Source: Gaiella sp.
Lineage (GTDB): Bacteria > Actinomycetota > Thermoleophilia > Gaiellales > Gaiellaceae
NCBI GenBank assembly: GCA_027493885.1
Contig: JAOSJZ010000001.1
Coordinates: 2,970,622-3,034,621, forward strand
DNA length: 64,000 nt
Direction of reading: 5' to 3'
In this document: one piece after another, positions 8,103 through 17,162 of the stretch
Numbering within the stretch: position 1 is the first letter of the stretch
Layout: each line of letters starts with the position of its first letter
Position numbers and translations under genes: made by a program
The notes under the pieces: model-generated
The model's input: the letters and a program-made list of their open reading frames with translations, nothing else
Told to the model about the DNA's origin: nothing
Database searches by the model: none

Positions 8103-9333
8103 GTGCATCGTCTTCTCGTGCTCGGGGCGGCTGGCGCCCTCGCGCTCGTGCTCAGCGGCTCCGCGCTCGCGTGGTCGTGGCCTGCCGACGGTGATGTCCT
8201 CCGGTCCTTCACGCTCGGGGGTAACGCGTATGCCGCGGGGCAGCACCGCGGAATCGACGTCGCCGCCGCGTTGAGCTCGCCGGTGGTCGCACCGGCTTCG
8301 GGCACCGTCAGCTTCGCAGGCTCGTTGCCCACGTACGGGCGCGGCGTCACGATCCTCACGGCCGACGGCTATGCCGTCACTCTCGTCCACCTCGGCACCG
8401 TCACGGTCGCGAAAGGCGAGACGGTCGCAGAGGGTCGGCCCGTCGGCACCATGGGGCTGGAGCGGGGATCCGGAGCATTCCGTGCCGAGTGTCCACCTCG
8501 GCGTCCGGGTCGCGGCGCAGGCAGAGGGGTACGTCGACCCGGCGAGCCTCTTGCCGCCACGCCCCGGCCCGGTGGCCTCGCCGCCGCCTCCGGCGTCCGC
8601 ACCGGCGGCCACGCCGGCACCCGCACCCGCGCCGGCGCCAACACCGCCGCCGGCCGCGCCCACGCCGGCACTCGCGCCCGCGCCCACGCGCACGCCGCCG
8701 TCGGCGGCTGCGCCGCCCTCGGGGCAGCCGTCCCCGGCACCCGTCGCTCCTGCGCTTCCGACATCGGCGCCCACTCCGTCTGGGCCCGCGGTCCCCGACG
8801 CCGCGCCAGGGGTCGCTCCGGCGGCCGATGCGGCGACGATCGGCAGGCCAGAGCCGGCGATCGCACCCTTCCGCGTCGTGGTCGAGCGGCCCGACCCTGT
8901 CGCGTCGCCCGTGCGGAAGGGTGTTCCAGTGCCGGGCCCGGATCGAGGCCAGGCACGCTCGCACCTGGCGAGTTCGTACCTGGCGCAACCCGCGCGCGCG
9001 CACGGCGGGCCGATCGCGCCCGTCACGCCGCGTGCGTCGGTGCCCGGCCCCGCCACCCGAGGGGAGGACCGGTCGGTCGAGCGTCCGGTGGCGCAGGTCG
9101 CCCTCGTGGGCGAGACCGGCGACCGGGGGCCGCCGGAGCCGATGGCGAGCGCCTTCACGGGGGCGATGCCCGCAGCGGGCCCGAAAGGCGGGCGCACGCT
9201 CCGGCGCCGCCGGTCCGGCCGCCCGAGGCTGCTGCCGGCGATCGCGGCCGTCGCGCGGCAGCGGCGACGCTCCAGGCAGTGGTGGGAGGCGCAACACCCG
9301 TCGGAGACGGTACCGCCCCGGCGACCGGCGTGA
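8103..9333 (+). CDS. Secreted M23 (LytM) peptidase-like protein, frameshifted at about 8452
   Basis: GTG at 8103 follows a strong AAGGAGG site. A signal peptide (residues about 1-25, cutting after SALA) leads into an M23 fold: HRGIDVAA supplies the zinc His/Asp and TLVHLG the second His. At ATGGGGCTGG (about 8452) the frame shifts; removing one G gives GTMGWSGDPEH and continues to the stop at 9333. Then comes a ~150-residue Pro/Ala-rich linker starting about 8560. A hydrophobic segment TGVIAAAAALVLLAVGAAA sits in yet another frame at about 9328-9384, suggesting a second indel near 9190-9260 and a C-terminal membrane anchor. M23 proteins cut peptidoglycan cross-links or act as activators. The C-terminus is uncertain. 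Confidence 0.65.
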
Positions 9334-9391
9334 TCGCGGCTGCCGCGGCGCTCGTGCTCCTCGCGGTCGGGGCGGCGGCGCAAGGCGCCCG

Positions 9392-9397
9392 TAGAAT
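9392..9397 (+). promoter_or_regulatory. -10 box (TAGAAT) of metG
   Basis: TAGAAT with 8 nt to the metG ATG; the closest match to consensus TATAAT in this part of the window. Confidence 0.6.
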
Positions 9398-9405
9398 CGG
9401 CGGTC

Positions 9406-10938
9406 ATGGAGGCGTACTACGTGACCACGCCGATCTACTACGTCAACTCGACGCCGCACATCGGCCACGCCTACACGACCGTGGCAGCGGACATTCTCGC
9501 ACGCCATCAGCGGCAGCGCGGCCGTGATGCCTTCCTCCTCACCGGCGTCGACGAGCACGCGTCCAAGGTCGCGCGCGTGGCCGCCGAGCAGGGCCTCGCC
9601 CCGCAGACATACGCCGACAGGATCGTCGAGGCGTGGCGGGCGCTCCCCGCCCGCCTGGGCGTCGCGCCAGACTTCTTCATCCGGACGAGCGACGACGGGC
9701 ACAAGCGGTTCGTCCAGGAGTTCCTGCAGCGGATCCGGGACAACGGCCGCGACGACATCTACCAGGACGTGTACGCGGGGCTCTACTGCGTCGGCTGCGA
9801 GGCCTTCAAGACCGAGGCCGAGCTCGTGGACGGGAAGTGCCCCGAGCACGACGTCGAGCCCGAGTGGATCGAGGAGCGCAACTGGTTCTTCCGGCTCTCG
9901 GCCTACCAGGAGCGCCTGCTCGCGCTGTACGACGAGCGTTCCGACTTCGTGCTCCCTGCGTTCCGAGCCAACGAGGCGCGGTCGTTCATCGCCGGGGGCC
10001 TGCAGGACTTCTCGATCAGCCGCGAGGGCCTCTCCTGGGGCATCCCGATCCCGTGGGACCGCGGGCAGGTCGCCTACGTCTGGGCGGATGCGCTCGTCAA
10101 CTACCTGAGCGCGCTCACGTACGCACGCCCGGGCGAGAACCTGATCCCCCGCTACTGGCCTGCCGTCCGCCACCTGCTGGCGAAGGACATCCTGCGCTTC
10201 CACTGCGTCTACTGGCCGGCGATGCTCCTCGCCGCGGGGTACGACGTGCCGAGGCAGCTGTTCGTACACGGGTACCTGCTGCTCGACGACCGCAAGATCT
10301 CGAAGTCGCTCGGCAACACGGTCGACCCGCTCGACCTCGTCGACGTCTACGGCCCCGACGCGGTCCGCTTCTGGTGCGCGCGCTCGGTGTCGTTCGGCCA
10401 GGACGGGACGGCGTCCGTCGACGGTGTGAGGGAGCGCTACGAGCGGGAGCTCGGGAACGACCTCGGGAACCTCCTCTCCCGGACGACGGCGATGGTCGCC
10501 CGCTACCGGGACGGCGTCGTGCCCCAGAGCCCCTCGCCGACCTCAGAGGTGGCGATGATCCTCGAGCCGCTCGGTGCCGACGTCGCGGTTCGCCTCGACG
10601 CGTTCGACCTCACCGGCGCGCTCGAGCGGATCTGGGAGGTCGTGCGGGGGCTCAACCGGCACGTCGAGACCGCCGCGCCCTGGCAGCTCGCGAAGGACGA
10701 GGCGCGCGCGGAGAAGCTCGACCGCGTGCTGTACGACCTCGTCGACGGGCTGCGGGCGGTTGCGATCGCCCTGGCGTCGTACCTACCGGACACCTCCGGG
10801 CGGATCCTCGAGGCCCTCGGCCAGCCGCCGGATCTCGACTGGAACGGGGTCGCGTACGGTCGCACCCGGGCCGTCGACGGCCTCGCGCCCGCCGCACCGC
10901 TCTTCCCGCGCCTCGACGAGCGCGCGCCGTCGGCGTGA
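9406..10938 (+). CDS. metG: Methionyl-tRNA synthetase
   Basis: 510 residues, class Ia. PHIGHAY (HIGH at 18-21) and DRKISKSLG (KISKS at about 297-301) are both intact. One zinc knuckle is visible as YCVGCEAF with a second Cys at GKCPEHD. The anticodon-binding alpha domain follows, and no C-terminal tRNA-binding (EMAP) domain is present. It charges tRNA-Met in the cytoplasm. Its stop overlaps the tatD GTG start, beginning the metG-tatD-rsmA-ispE operon. Confidence 0.97.
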   Translation: MEAYYVTTPIYYVNSTPHIGHAYTTVAADILARHQRQRGRDAFLLTGVDEHASKVARVAAEQGLAPQTYADRIVEAWRALPARLGVAPDFFIRTSDDGHKRFVQEFLQRIRDNGRDDIYQDVYAGLYCVGCEAFKTEAELVDGKCPEHDVEPEWIEERNWFFRLSAYQERLLALYDERSDFVLPAFRANEARSFIAGGLQDFSISREGLSWGIPIPWDRGQVAYVWADALVNYLSALTYARPGENLIPRYWPAVRHLLAKDILRFHCVYWPAMLLAAGYDVPRQLFVHGYLLLDDRKISKSLGNTVDPLDLVDVYGPDAVRFWCARSVSFGQDGTASVDGVRERYERELGNDLGNLLSRTTAMVARYRDGVVPQSPSPTSEVAMILEPLGADVAVRLDAFDLTGALERIWEVVRGLNRHVETAAPWQLAKDEARAEKLDRVLYDLVDGLRAVAIALASYLPDTSGRILEALGQPPDLDWNGVAYGRTRAVDGLAPAAPLFPRLDERAPSA

Positions 10939-11687
10939 TCGACACGCACGCGCACCTCGACGCGTGCGGCGGAGACCCGGGCGAGCTACTCGCTCGCGCC
11001 CGGGCGGCGAGGGTGGTGCGCGTCGTCACGATCGGGACCGGGATCGACTCGTGCCGGCGTGCGCTCGAGCTCGCCGATACCTACGACGGGGTGTCCGCTG
11101 CGCTCGGGATCGACCCCCATCGCGCGGCGAGCGCCGAGGCCGGGCGGGTCGACGAGCTCCACGACCTGCTCGCTCATCCGCGTGTGGTGGCGGTCGGCGA
11201 GACCGGTCTCGACGGCTATCACGGAGCCGAAACGCTGGGCGAGCAGCGCGCCCTGCTCGACGCCCAGCTCGCGCTCGCCGATGACCTCGGCCTGCCCGTC
11301 GTCATCCACAGCCGGGCAGCAAGCGGGCAGACGGCCCGGGCGCTCGCCCCGTTCCGGGGGACGGTCGTGCTCCACTGCTTCTCGGAGCCCGAGCTGCTCG
11401 AGGCGGCCCTCGAGCGCGGGTACTACGCCTCGTTCGCGGGGAACGTGACCTACCCGAACGCAGGGGCGCTCCGCGACGCCGCCGCCCGGATCCCCGCCGA
11501 CCGGATCCTGGCGGAGACGGACAGCCCGTACCTGGCGCCCCAGCCGGTCCGCGGTCGCCCGAACGAGCCCGCGAACGTCGTTCACACGCTTGCGGCCCTC
11601 GCCGCCGCGCGGGGGGAGACGATCGAGGAGCTCGAGGCGCGAATCGACGAGAACGCAACGCGCGCGTTCGGGCTCGACCGTCCGTGA
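10935..11687 (+). CDS. tatD: TatD-family metal-dependent DNase
   Basis: 250 residues from GTG 10935, overlapping the metG stop by 4 bp. The TIM-barrel metal ligands are in IDTHAHLDA (residues 2-10), GETGLDGYH, VIHSRAA, LHCFSEP and ETDSPYLAP. TatD proteins are 3'-5' exonucleases/DNases linked to DNA repair and turnover. Residues match the family to the end (NATRAFGLDRP). Confidence 0.93.
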   Translation: MIDTHAHLDACGGDPGELLARARAARVVRVVTIGTGIDSCRRALELADTYDGVSAALGIDPHRAASAEAGRVDELHDLLAHPRVVAVGETGLDGYHGAETLGEQRALLDAQLALADDLGLPVVIHSRAASGQTARALAPFRGTVVLHCFSEPELLEAALERGYYASFAGNVTYPNAGALRDAAARIPADRILAETDSPYLAPQPVRGRPNEPANVVHTLAALAAARGETIEELEARIDENATRAFGLDRP

Positions 11688-12466
11688 GCCCTGTCACACC
11701 GAAGAAGGCACTCGGCCAGCACTTTCTCGTCGACCGCAACCTGCTCGGCGTGATCGGCCGGCTGGCCAACCTGGGGCCGGACGACGTCGTGCTCGAGATC
11801 GGGCCCGGGCTCGGGGTGCTGACGACGTTCCTCGCCGACCGCGTTGGCCACGTGCACGCGATCGAGCTCGACCGGGAGCTCGAGCCGCTGCTTCGCACGG
11901 CCCTCGACGGGCGTTCGAACGTCGAGCTCGTCTTCGGCGACGCGCTCGCGTTCGATCTCCGCACGCTCGACCCGCAACCGACGAAGCTGGTGGCAAACCT
12001 GCCGTACAACGTCGCTACGCCGCTCGTCGCCGAGACGTTGACGGGTGTCCCCTCGTTGACCGGCTGGTGCGTGATGGTGCAACGCGAGGTCGCCGACCGG
12101 TTCTTCGCCGAGCCGGGGACGAAGGCATACGGCGCGGTCTCCGTTCTCGTCCGCCTCCACGCCCGGCGAACCGGCTTCCATCCGGTCTCGCGAACGGTGT
12201 TCAGGCCGCCGCCCAACGTCGACTCGGCACTCGTTGCGTTCGAGCGGATCCCACCCCCGGCGAATGCGGATGCCGTGCTCCGTGTCGTCACCGGGGCGTT
12301 CGCCCATCGACGGAAGACGCTGGCGAACGCGCTGGCTCTCGCCGGCGCCGCCTCCCGCGGGGCAGCGGTCGCGGCGCTCGAGACGATCGGTCGCCGTGCC
12401 GACATCAGGGCCGAAGCGCTCGCCCCCGAGGAGTTCGTCGCGCTCACGGCGGCACTCGGCGTATGA
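11684..12466 (+). CDS. rsmA: 16S rRNA adenine-1518/1519 dimethyltransferase
   Basis: 260 residues starting at GTG 11684 (4-bp overlap with tatD). KKALGQHFLVD is followed by the SAM motif VLEIGPGLGVLT and the catalytic NLPYNVATP (NLPY). RsmA (KsgA) dimethylates two adenines in helix 45 of 16S rRNA late in 30S assembly. The stop overlaps the ispE ATG as ATGA. Confidence 0.96.
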   Translation: MSPVTPKKALGQHFLVDRNLLGVIGRLANLGPDDVVLEIGPGLGVLTTFLADRVGHVHAIELDRELEPLLRTALDGRSNVELVFGDALAFDLRTLDPQPTKLVANLPYNVATPLVAETLTGVPSLTGWCVMVQREVADRFFAEPGTKAYGAVSVLVRLHARRTGFHPVSRTVFRPPPNVDSALVAFERIPPPANADAVLRVVTGAFAHRRKTLANALALAGAASRGAAVAALETIGRRADIRAEALAPEEFVALTAALGV

Positions 12467-13284
12467 GCGGGTGGCTCGAGGACGACGCCCCGGCGAAGGT
12501 GAACCTCGCGCTCGTCGTCGGCCCGCTGCGGCCCGACGGGAAGCATGAGGTGGTCACCGTGATGGAGCGACTCGCGCTCGCCGACACGGTCGCCGTACGG
12601 CGCGCCGGCGCGATGCGAGTGACGGGGTTCTCCGACGACACGCTCGTCGCAGCCGCGCTCGACGTCGTCACGCGCGCGGCCGGGCGCGCGGCGCCGGCTC
12701 TCGAGGCCCGGATCGTGAAGCGCATCCCCGTGGCTGCAGGCCTCGGCGGCGGCTCGAGCGACGCGGCGACGGCGCTCCGGCTCGCGAACGAGCTGCTCGA
12801 CGAGCCGCTGGGCGAGGACATTCTCGATCGGCTCGCCGGCAGCGTCGGCGCGGACGTTCCGTTCTTCCTCCACTCCGGGCCGCAGCTCGCGACCGGAGAC
12901 GGCACGACGCTCGAACCGGTTCGCGCTCCCCGTGACTACTCGGTCGTCCTCGCGCTCCCGCACGGCGTCGTGAAGACCTCGACCGCGGACGTGTACGCCG
13001 CCTTCGATGCTCGGCGCGGCGCGGCCGGCTTCGAGGGGCGTCGAGCCGCACTGGTCGGTGTGCTCGAGACGATCGACGATCCCGAGGGCCTAGCGCTACT
13101 GCCGGGGAACGATCTCGCGTCGTCGCCCCTCGCGGCCGATCTCCGGACACGCGGGGCCTTCCGCGCGGACGTGAGCGGCGCCGGGCCGGTCGTGTACGGC
13201 CTCTTCGCGGACATGTGCGAGGCCGAGCGCGCAGCGGCCGCGGTCGCGGCGTCCGCGACGACGTGGGTCACGAGACCCGCGTAA
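12463..13284 (+). CDS. ispE: 4-diphosphocytidyl-2-C-methyl-D-erythritol kinase
   Basis: 273 residues, GHMP kinase fold. PAKVNLALVVG (about residues 10-20), the ATP-binding PVAAGLGGGSSDAATA and the C-terminal SGAGPVVYGLF are intact. IspE performs the ATP-dependent step of the MEP isoprenoid pathway. It is the last gene of the metG-tatD-rsmA-ispE run, followed by the palindrome-rich repeat block. Confidence 0.95.
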   Translation: MSGWLEDDAPAKVNLALVVGPLRPDGKHEVVTVMERLALADTVAVRRAGAMRVTGFSDDTLVAAALDVVTRAAGRAAPALEARIVKRIPVAAGLGGGSSDAATALRLANELLDEPLGEDILDRLAGSVGADVPFFLHSGPQLATGDGTTLEPVRAPRDYSVVLALPHGVVKTSTADVYAAFDARRGAAGFEGRRAALVGVLETIDDPEGLALLPGNDLASSPLAADLRTRGAFRADVSGAGPVVYGLFADMCEAERAAAAVAASATTWVTRPA

Positions 13285-13318
13285 CGGGCACGCGGCCGGC
13301 TCGCCACTGGTCGACCGG

Positions 13319-13513
13319 CGGTGTCAGACACGTCGCTCTGTCGGTGTCTGACACCGTCCGCTCGACGTGACCGCGACGCCGGCTCGGCGCGCCACGCCGA
13401 GCGGGAGGCTGGCCGGGTCGCTGCGCTGTCGGTGTCTGACACCGTCCGCTCGACGTGACCGCGACGCCGGCTCGGAGCGCCACGCCGAGCGGGAGGCTGG
13501 CCGGGTCGCTGCT
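13319..13513. repeat. Tandem 88-bp repeat with GGTGTC(A/T)GACACC palindromes
   Basis: Two near-identical units (about 13338-13425 and 13426-13513) have period 88 bp; the palindrome GGTGTCTGACACC lies at 13343-13355 and 13431-13443. A third palindrome, GTGTCAGACAC, precedes them at 13321-13331. The units share the sequence through GGGAGGCTGGCCGGGTCGCT, and I saw one clear mismatch. The block fills most of the 241-bp gap between ispE and the next gene; the second unit runs into that gene's -10 box. The palindrome recurs at 40159. Role unknown. Confidence 0.85.
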
Positions 13514-13518
13514 ACCGT
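13513..13518 (+). promoter_or_regulatory. -10 box (TACCGT) at the edge of the tandem repeat
   Basis: TACCGT with 7 nt to the ATG at 13526. Its first base is the last of the repeat block, so repeat copy number could affect this promoter. Confidence 0.5.
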
Positions 13519-13525
13519 CGTCTCG

Positions 13526-13882
13526 ATGGCCGGACAGATCCTCATCGAGCACGGCGAGAGCCGGCTCGCGCGCCGCCTGCGGCACAACCGGTACAAGATC
13601 GCGCTCGCGATCGCGGCGATCGAGGGCATCCTCGTTCTCGCCGGCGCAATCCCGTGGTGGATCGTGGTCATGCTCGCCCTCGGCGCGCTCGGCGGCTACG
13701 TCTGGTGGGGACGGGAGCATCCGAGCCCCGACGTTCGCGTCGTCACCTGGACGGCGGCGGTGTCGCAGCTCGTGGTCGTCCTCGTCCCCGTGCTTGCCGG
13801 CGCCGTCGTCGTTCTCGCCGCGGTGGCGGTCGTGGCTCTCGCTGCGATCGCGCTCGTGGCGCTCCTCCTCGATCGGAGGTAG
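13526..13882 (+). CDS. Small integral membrane protein, unknown
   Basis: 118 residues beginning MAGQILIEHGESRLARRLRH. A basic cytoplasmic start is followed by two close helices (about 28-65, with the turn at PWWIV) and a long C-terminal hydrophobic stretch of Val/Ala/Leu (about 78-113). No family recognised. The frame is open upstream through the 88-bp repeats, but that part has unnatural composition and the -10 box supports the ATG at 13526. Confidence 0.7.
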   Translation: MAGQILIEHGESRLARRLRHNRYKIALAIAAIEGILVLAGAIPWWIVVMLALGALGGYVWWGREHPSPDVRVVTWTAAVSQLVVVLVPVLAGAVVVLAAVAVVALAAIALVALLLDRR

Positions 13883-13933
13883 CGAGGCGCGGCCAGTGCG
13901 TCGTTCCGCACGGGTAGACTCCCGTCCCTGCTG

Positions 13934-14007
13934 TGGGGCGTGGCCAAGCGGTAAGGCAACGGGTTTTGGTCCCGTGATCCCAGGTTCGAATCCTGGCGCC
14001 CCAGCCA
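13934..14007 (+). tRNA. tRNA-Gln (TTG anticodon)
   Basis: The acceptor arms TGGGGCG and CGCCCCA pair fully. The anticodon stem ACGGG/CCCGT encloses TTTTGGT with anticodon TTG. The T arm is CCAGGTTCGAATCCTGG, and the discriminator G is followed by an encoded CCA. It reads CAA (and CAG by wobble). Only 13 nt separate it from the glmU ATG, so the tRNA may be processed from a glmU-containing transcript. Confidence 0.97.
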
Positions 14008-14020
14008 TCGTTCACACGTG

Positions 14021-15337
14021 ATGCCGACGAGACTCGCCGCAGTCGTGATGGCCGGAGGGCTCGGGACGCGGATGCGTTCCGCGCTCCCCAAGCACCTGCA
14101 CCCGATCCTCGGGCGACGCATGGTCGACTGGGTGCTCGAGGCCGCCCGGCCGCTCGACCCGGCGCCGCTCGTCGTCGTCGCGTCCCCAGACACGGCCTCG
14201 GCCTTCGAGGGTGTCGCAGTCGCCGTCCAGGAGCAACCGCTCGGCACGGGCGATGCAGTGCGCTCCGCCCGGGAAGCGCTCGCCGACGCGGACGAAGTGC
14301 TCGTCCTCTCCGGCGACACGCCGCTGCTCACGACGGGTGTCCTGTCCGACCTCCTGCGCAAGCACCGCAGCACGGGCGCCCCGGCGACCGTCCTCTCCTT
14401 CGTCCCGCACGACATCCGCAGCTACGGGCGCATCGTGCGCGACGACGACGGCGACCTCGTCGCGATCGTCGAGGCGTCGGACGCGACGCACGAGCAGCTC
14501 GCGATCGGAGAGGCGAACTCGTCGATCTACGCCTTCAGCGCCGAGGCACTCTGGCCTGCGCTCGACACGCTCACTCCCGCGAACGCGCAGGGCGAGCTCT
14601 ACCTGACGGACGCGGTGCGCCGGATCGTCGAAAGCGGGCGGCGGGTCGGTATCCATATCGCCCCAGACCCCGCCGAAGCCGAAGGTGTCAACACAAGGGT
14701 CGAGCTCGCGACCGCTACTGCTGCCCTGCGCGACCGCGTCAACGAGTCTCACATGCTCGCCGGGGTGACGATCGTCGACCCCGCCTCCGCCTGGATCGAA
14801 CCCAGCGTGACGCTCGAGCCCGACACCGTCGTCCATCCCTTCACGGTCTTGCGAGGCGCGACGAGCGTCGCGGCGGGCGCCCAGGTCGGACCGCACGTCG
14901 TCGCGGTCGATGCCGTGATCGGCCCGGATGCGCTCGTGGGGCCGTTCTGTTACCTTCGGCCCGGCACGGTGCTCGGAGCATCCTCCAAGGCAGGCACGTT
15001 CGTCGAGCTGAAGAACACGCGGCTCGGCGAGGGCACCAAGGTGCCGCATCTGGCGTACATGGGCGACGCCGAGATCGGTGATCGCTCGAACGTCGGAGCG
15101 GGGTCGATCACCGCGAACTACCCGCACGCGAGGGGCCTGCCGAAGGGGAAGACCACGATCGGGCGTGACGTCAGGGTCGGTGTGGACACTGTGTTCGTTG
15201 CGCCGGTCGAGTTGGGAGACGATGCGTGGACGGCGGCAGGGTCAGTCGTAACGGACGACGTTCCGGAGAACGCCCTGGTCGGCTTCCCGCCGAAGCAGGT
15301 TGTGAAGGAGGGACGTGGTGGACGCCGGGACGATTGA
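14021..15337 (+). CDS. glmU: Bifunctional GlcNAc-1-P uridyltransferase / GlcN-1-P acetyltransferase
   Basis: 438 residues from ATG 14021 (an adjoining GTG at 14018 is possible). The N-terminal pyrophosphorylase domain has AVVMAGGLGTRMRSALPKHL, QPLGTGDAV and SGDTPLL. The C-terminal left-handed beta-helix of hexapeptide repeats runs from about residue 245 and contains FCYLRPGTVLG, SKAGTFVELKN and GSITANY. GlmU makes UDP-GlcNAc for peptidoglycan and exopolysaccharide. The end overlaps the prs start by 23 bp, matching the actinobacterial glmU-prs-rplY-pth order. Confidence 0.97.
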   Translation: MPTRLAAVVMAGGLGTRMRSALPKHLHPILGRRMVDWVLEAARPLDPAPLVVVASPDTASAFEGVAVAVQEQPLGTGDAVRSAREALADADEVLVLSGDTPLLTTGVLSDLLRKHRSTGAPATVLSFVPHDIRSYGRIVRDDDGDLVAIVEASDATHEQLAIGEANSSIYAFSAEALWPALDTLTPANAQGELYLTDAVRRIVESGRRVGIHIAPDPAEAEGVNTRVELATATAALRDRVNESHMLAGVTIVDPASAWIEPSVTLEPDTVVHPFTVLRGATSVAAGAQVGPHVVAVDAVIGPDALVGPFCYLRPGTVLGASSKAGTFVELKNTRLGEGTKVPHLAYMGDAEIGDRSNVGAGSITANYPHARGLPKGKTTIGRDVRVGVDTVFVAPVELGDDAWTAAGSVVTDDVPENALVGFPPKQVVKEGRGGRRDD

Positions 15338-16376
15338 GCAGGCGCTTCCTGGGCTCGAGCAGACGCCGCTGGAGCCGTCGTTGAAGCCGGGCCACGCCCT
15401 GCCGCTGGCGCCGCAGAAGCGGCTGATGGTCTTCTCGGGCCGCTCCCATCCGGTGCTCGCGGAGCGGATCGCCGAGCGCCTCGGTGTCGACCTCGGCGAG
15501 ATCGAGCTGAAGACCTTCGCGAACGACGAGACCTACGTGCGGTACTGCGAGTCGATCCGCGGCGCGGACGTGTTCCTCGTCCAGACCGGAAGCCCGCCGG
15601 TCGACCAGCACCTGATGGAGCTGCTCCTGATGATCCAGGCCGCACGGCTCGCGTCGGCGAAGCGGATCACCGCCGTCATCCCCTGGTTCGCGTACTCGCG
15701 GCAGGATCGCAAGGCCAAGCCTCGCGAGCCGATCTCCGGACGACTCGTCGCCGACATGCTCCAGCTCGCCGGAGTCGACCGGGTGCTGACCATGGACCTC
15801 CACGCCGGCCAGATTCAGGGATTCTTCACGATCCCGGTCGACCACATGACTGCCCAGCAGCTCTTCGCGCGGCACTTCCGCGACCTCGGGCTCTTTGGTG
15901 ACGGAATCGTGTCGGTCGCACCGGACGCGGGCCGCGCGAAGGTCGCTGTCCGCTTCGCCGAGATGCTCGACGCCGAGTTCGCGGTCATGCACAAGACCCG
16001 GCCGGCCCACGAACAGGCGGCCGTCACCGAGGTCACCGGCCGCGTGCACGAAAAGATCTGCATCGTCGGCGACGACGTGACCACGACGGGCGGCACGCTC
16101 ATCGCCGGCGCGCGGGCGCTCCGCGAGCACGGCGCACGCGAGGTGTGGGTGTACGTGACGCATGCGCTGCTGAGCAAGGAGGGGCTCGAGCGGCTCGCGA
16201 GCGCCGAGGACATCACCGGGATCGTCGTCACCGACACCGTCCCGATCGACCCGCGTGAACAGCCGGAGAACCTCACCGTCCTCACCGTCGCGCCGCTTCT
16301 GGCGGAGACGATCATGAACGTGTTCGCCGACGACTCGGTCTCCGCGATCTTCGGCGGGGAGAACCAGCTCTTCTAG
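15315..16376 (+). CDS. prs: Ribose-phosphate pyrophosphokinase (PRPP synthetase)
   Basis: 353 residues from GTG 15315, with a ~35-residue N-terminal extension before the core (LMVFSGRSHPVLAERIAERL). The flexible-loop motif WFAYSRQDRKAKPREPIS, the metal-binding MDLHAGQIQGFF and the PRPP loop DDVTTTGGTL are all present. It converts ribose 5-phosphate and ATP to PRPP for nucleotides, His, Trp and NAD. It is translationally coupled to glmU. Confidence 0.96.
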   Translation: MVDAGTIEQALPGLEQTPLEPSLKPGHALPLAPQKRLMVFSGRSHPVLAERIAERLGVDLGEIELKTFANDETYVRYCESIRGADVFLVQTGSPPVDQHLMELLLMIQAARLASAKRITAVIPWFAYSRQDRKAKPREPISGRLVADMLQLAGVDRVLTMDLHAGQIQGFFTIPVDHMTAQQLFARHFRDLGLFGDGIVSVAPDAGRAKVAVRFAEMLDAEFAVMHKTRPAHEQAAVTEVTGRVHEKICIVGDDVTTTGGTLIAGARALREHGAREVWVYVTHALLSKEGLERLASAEDITGIVVTDTVPIDPREQPENLTVLTVAPLLAETIMNVFADDSVSAIFGGENQLF

Positions 16377-16429
16377 TCGGCCTGGGCGTCGAGCACCCAC
16401 CGCCGCCGTACCTGATCCGCACCGAGCGG

Positions 16430-17017
16430 TTGACGCTTCGTTGCTGGGAGCCGCGCGACGCGCCGCTGCTCGCGGAGGCGATCGAGTCGAGCCTCGACCA
16501 CCTGCGGCCGTGGCTGCCCTGGGCGCGCGAGGAGCCGAGGCCCCTCGACGAGAGGATCGAGCTCCTGCGGGCGTTTCGCGGCCGGTTTGACCTCGGGGAG
16601 GACTTCGTCTACGGGGTCTTCACGCCCGACGGGAGGACGGTGGTCGGTGGCAGCGGCCTCCACACGCGGGCGGGCACGGGCGCACTGGAGATCGGCTACT
16701 GGATCCGTGCCTCGGGGGTCCGCCAGGGCTTTGCGCGCGAGACGGCCGCGGCGCTGACCGCTGTCGCGTTCCACGTCTGCGGTGTCGACCGCGTGGTGAT
16801 CCGCGTCGACCCGGGCAACGAGGCGAGCCTGCGCGTCCCGCGCGCGCTCGGCTTCGGGGAGGAGGGGAAGCTGAGGCGTCGCCTGCCCGCTGGGGAGGAT
16901 GAGGCGCCGCGCGGCGCGGTCGTCTTCGCGCTCTTCGCCGACCAGCTCGAGGGTTCTCCGGTGGCGCACTCCACGCTCGAGGCGTACGACGCGCTCGGTC
17001 GCCCGATCGCGCTGTGA
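16430..17017 (+). CDS. GNAT-family N-acetyltransferase (RimJ/RimL-like)
   Basis: 195 residues from the TTG at 16430. Family members usually start with a strand like LIRTERLTLR; here LIRTER lies just upstream in the same frame (16412-16429), so a non-canonical start further up is likely and the true N-terminus is uncertain. The acetyl-CoA-binding region is visible as EIGYWIRASGVRQGFARE, followed by NEASLRVPRALGF. RimJ/RimL-type enzymes acetylate N-terminal amines or small molecules; the substrate here is unknown. Confidence 0.8.
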   Translation: MTLRCWEPRDAPLLAEAIESSLDHLRPWLPWAREEPRPLDERIELLRAFRGRFDLGEDFVYGVFTPDGRTVVGGSGLHTRAGTGALEIGYWIRASGVRQGFARETAAALTAVAFHVCGVDRVVIRVDPGNEASLRVPRALGFGEEGKLRRRLPAGEDEAPRGAVVFALFADQLEGSPVAHSTLEAYDALGRPIAL

Positions 17018-17147
17018 CGGCGAGCTCGGCTGCCGCGCCAGCACACGCCGTCACGAGGTCGAGCGCGTCCGCGATCGTCTCGCCGCGTCCCGACGGCATC
17101 GGCACCGCGACGCGGATGCCGGGCGCTCGCCCACCCGGGGCCTCCGC

Positions 17148-17153
17148 TACCAT
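17148..17153 (+). promoter_or_regulatory. -10 box (TACCAT) of rplY
   Basis: TACCAT with 9 nt to the ATG at 17163. It sits in the 145-bp spacer after the acetyltransferase, which otherwise shows nothing. Confidence 0.5.
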
Positions 17154-17162
17154 GGCACGCCG

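Noticed and set aside
8401..10269. A 622-codon minus-strand open frame across the M23/metG region.
   Set aside because: Antisense to metG, whose HIGH and KISKS motifs are certain; the other strand has no recognisable protein.
13319..13513. The GGTGTC(A/T)GACACC repeats as a transposase-linked REP element or insertion-sequence end.
   Set aside because: No transposase, target duplication or longer terminal repeats are visible in the window; kept as an unclassified repeat.
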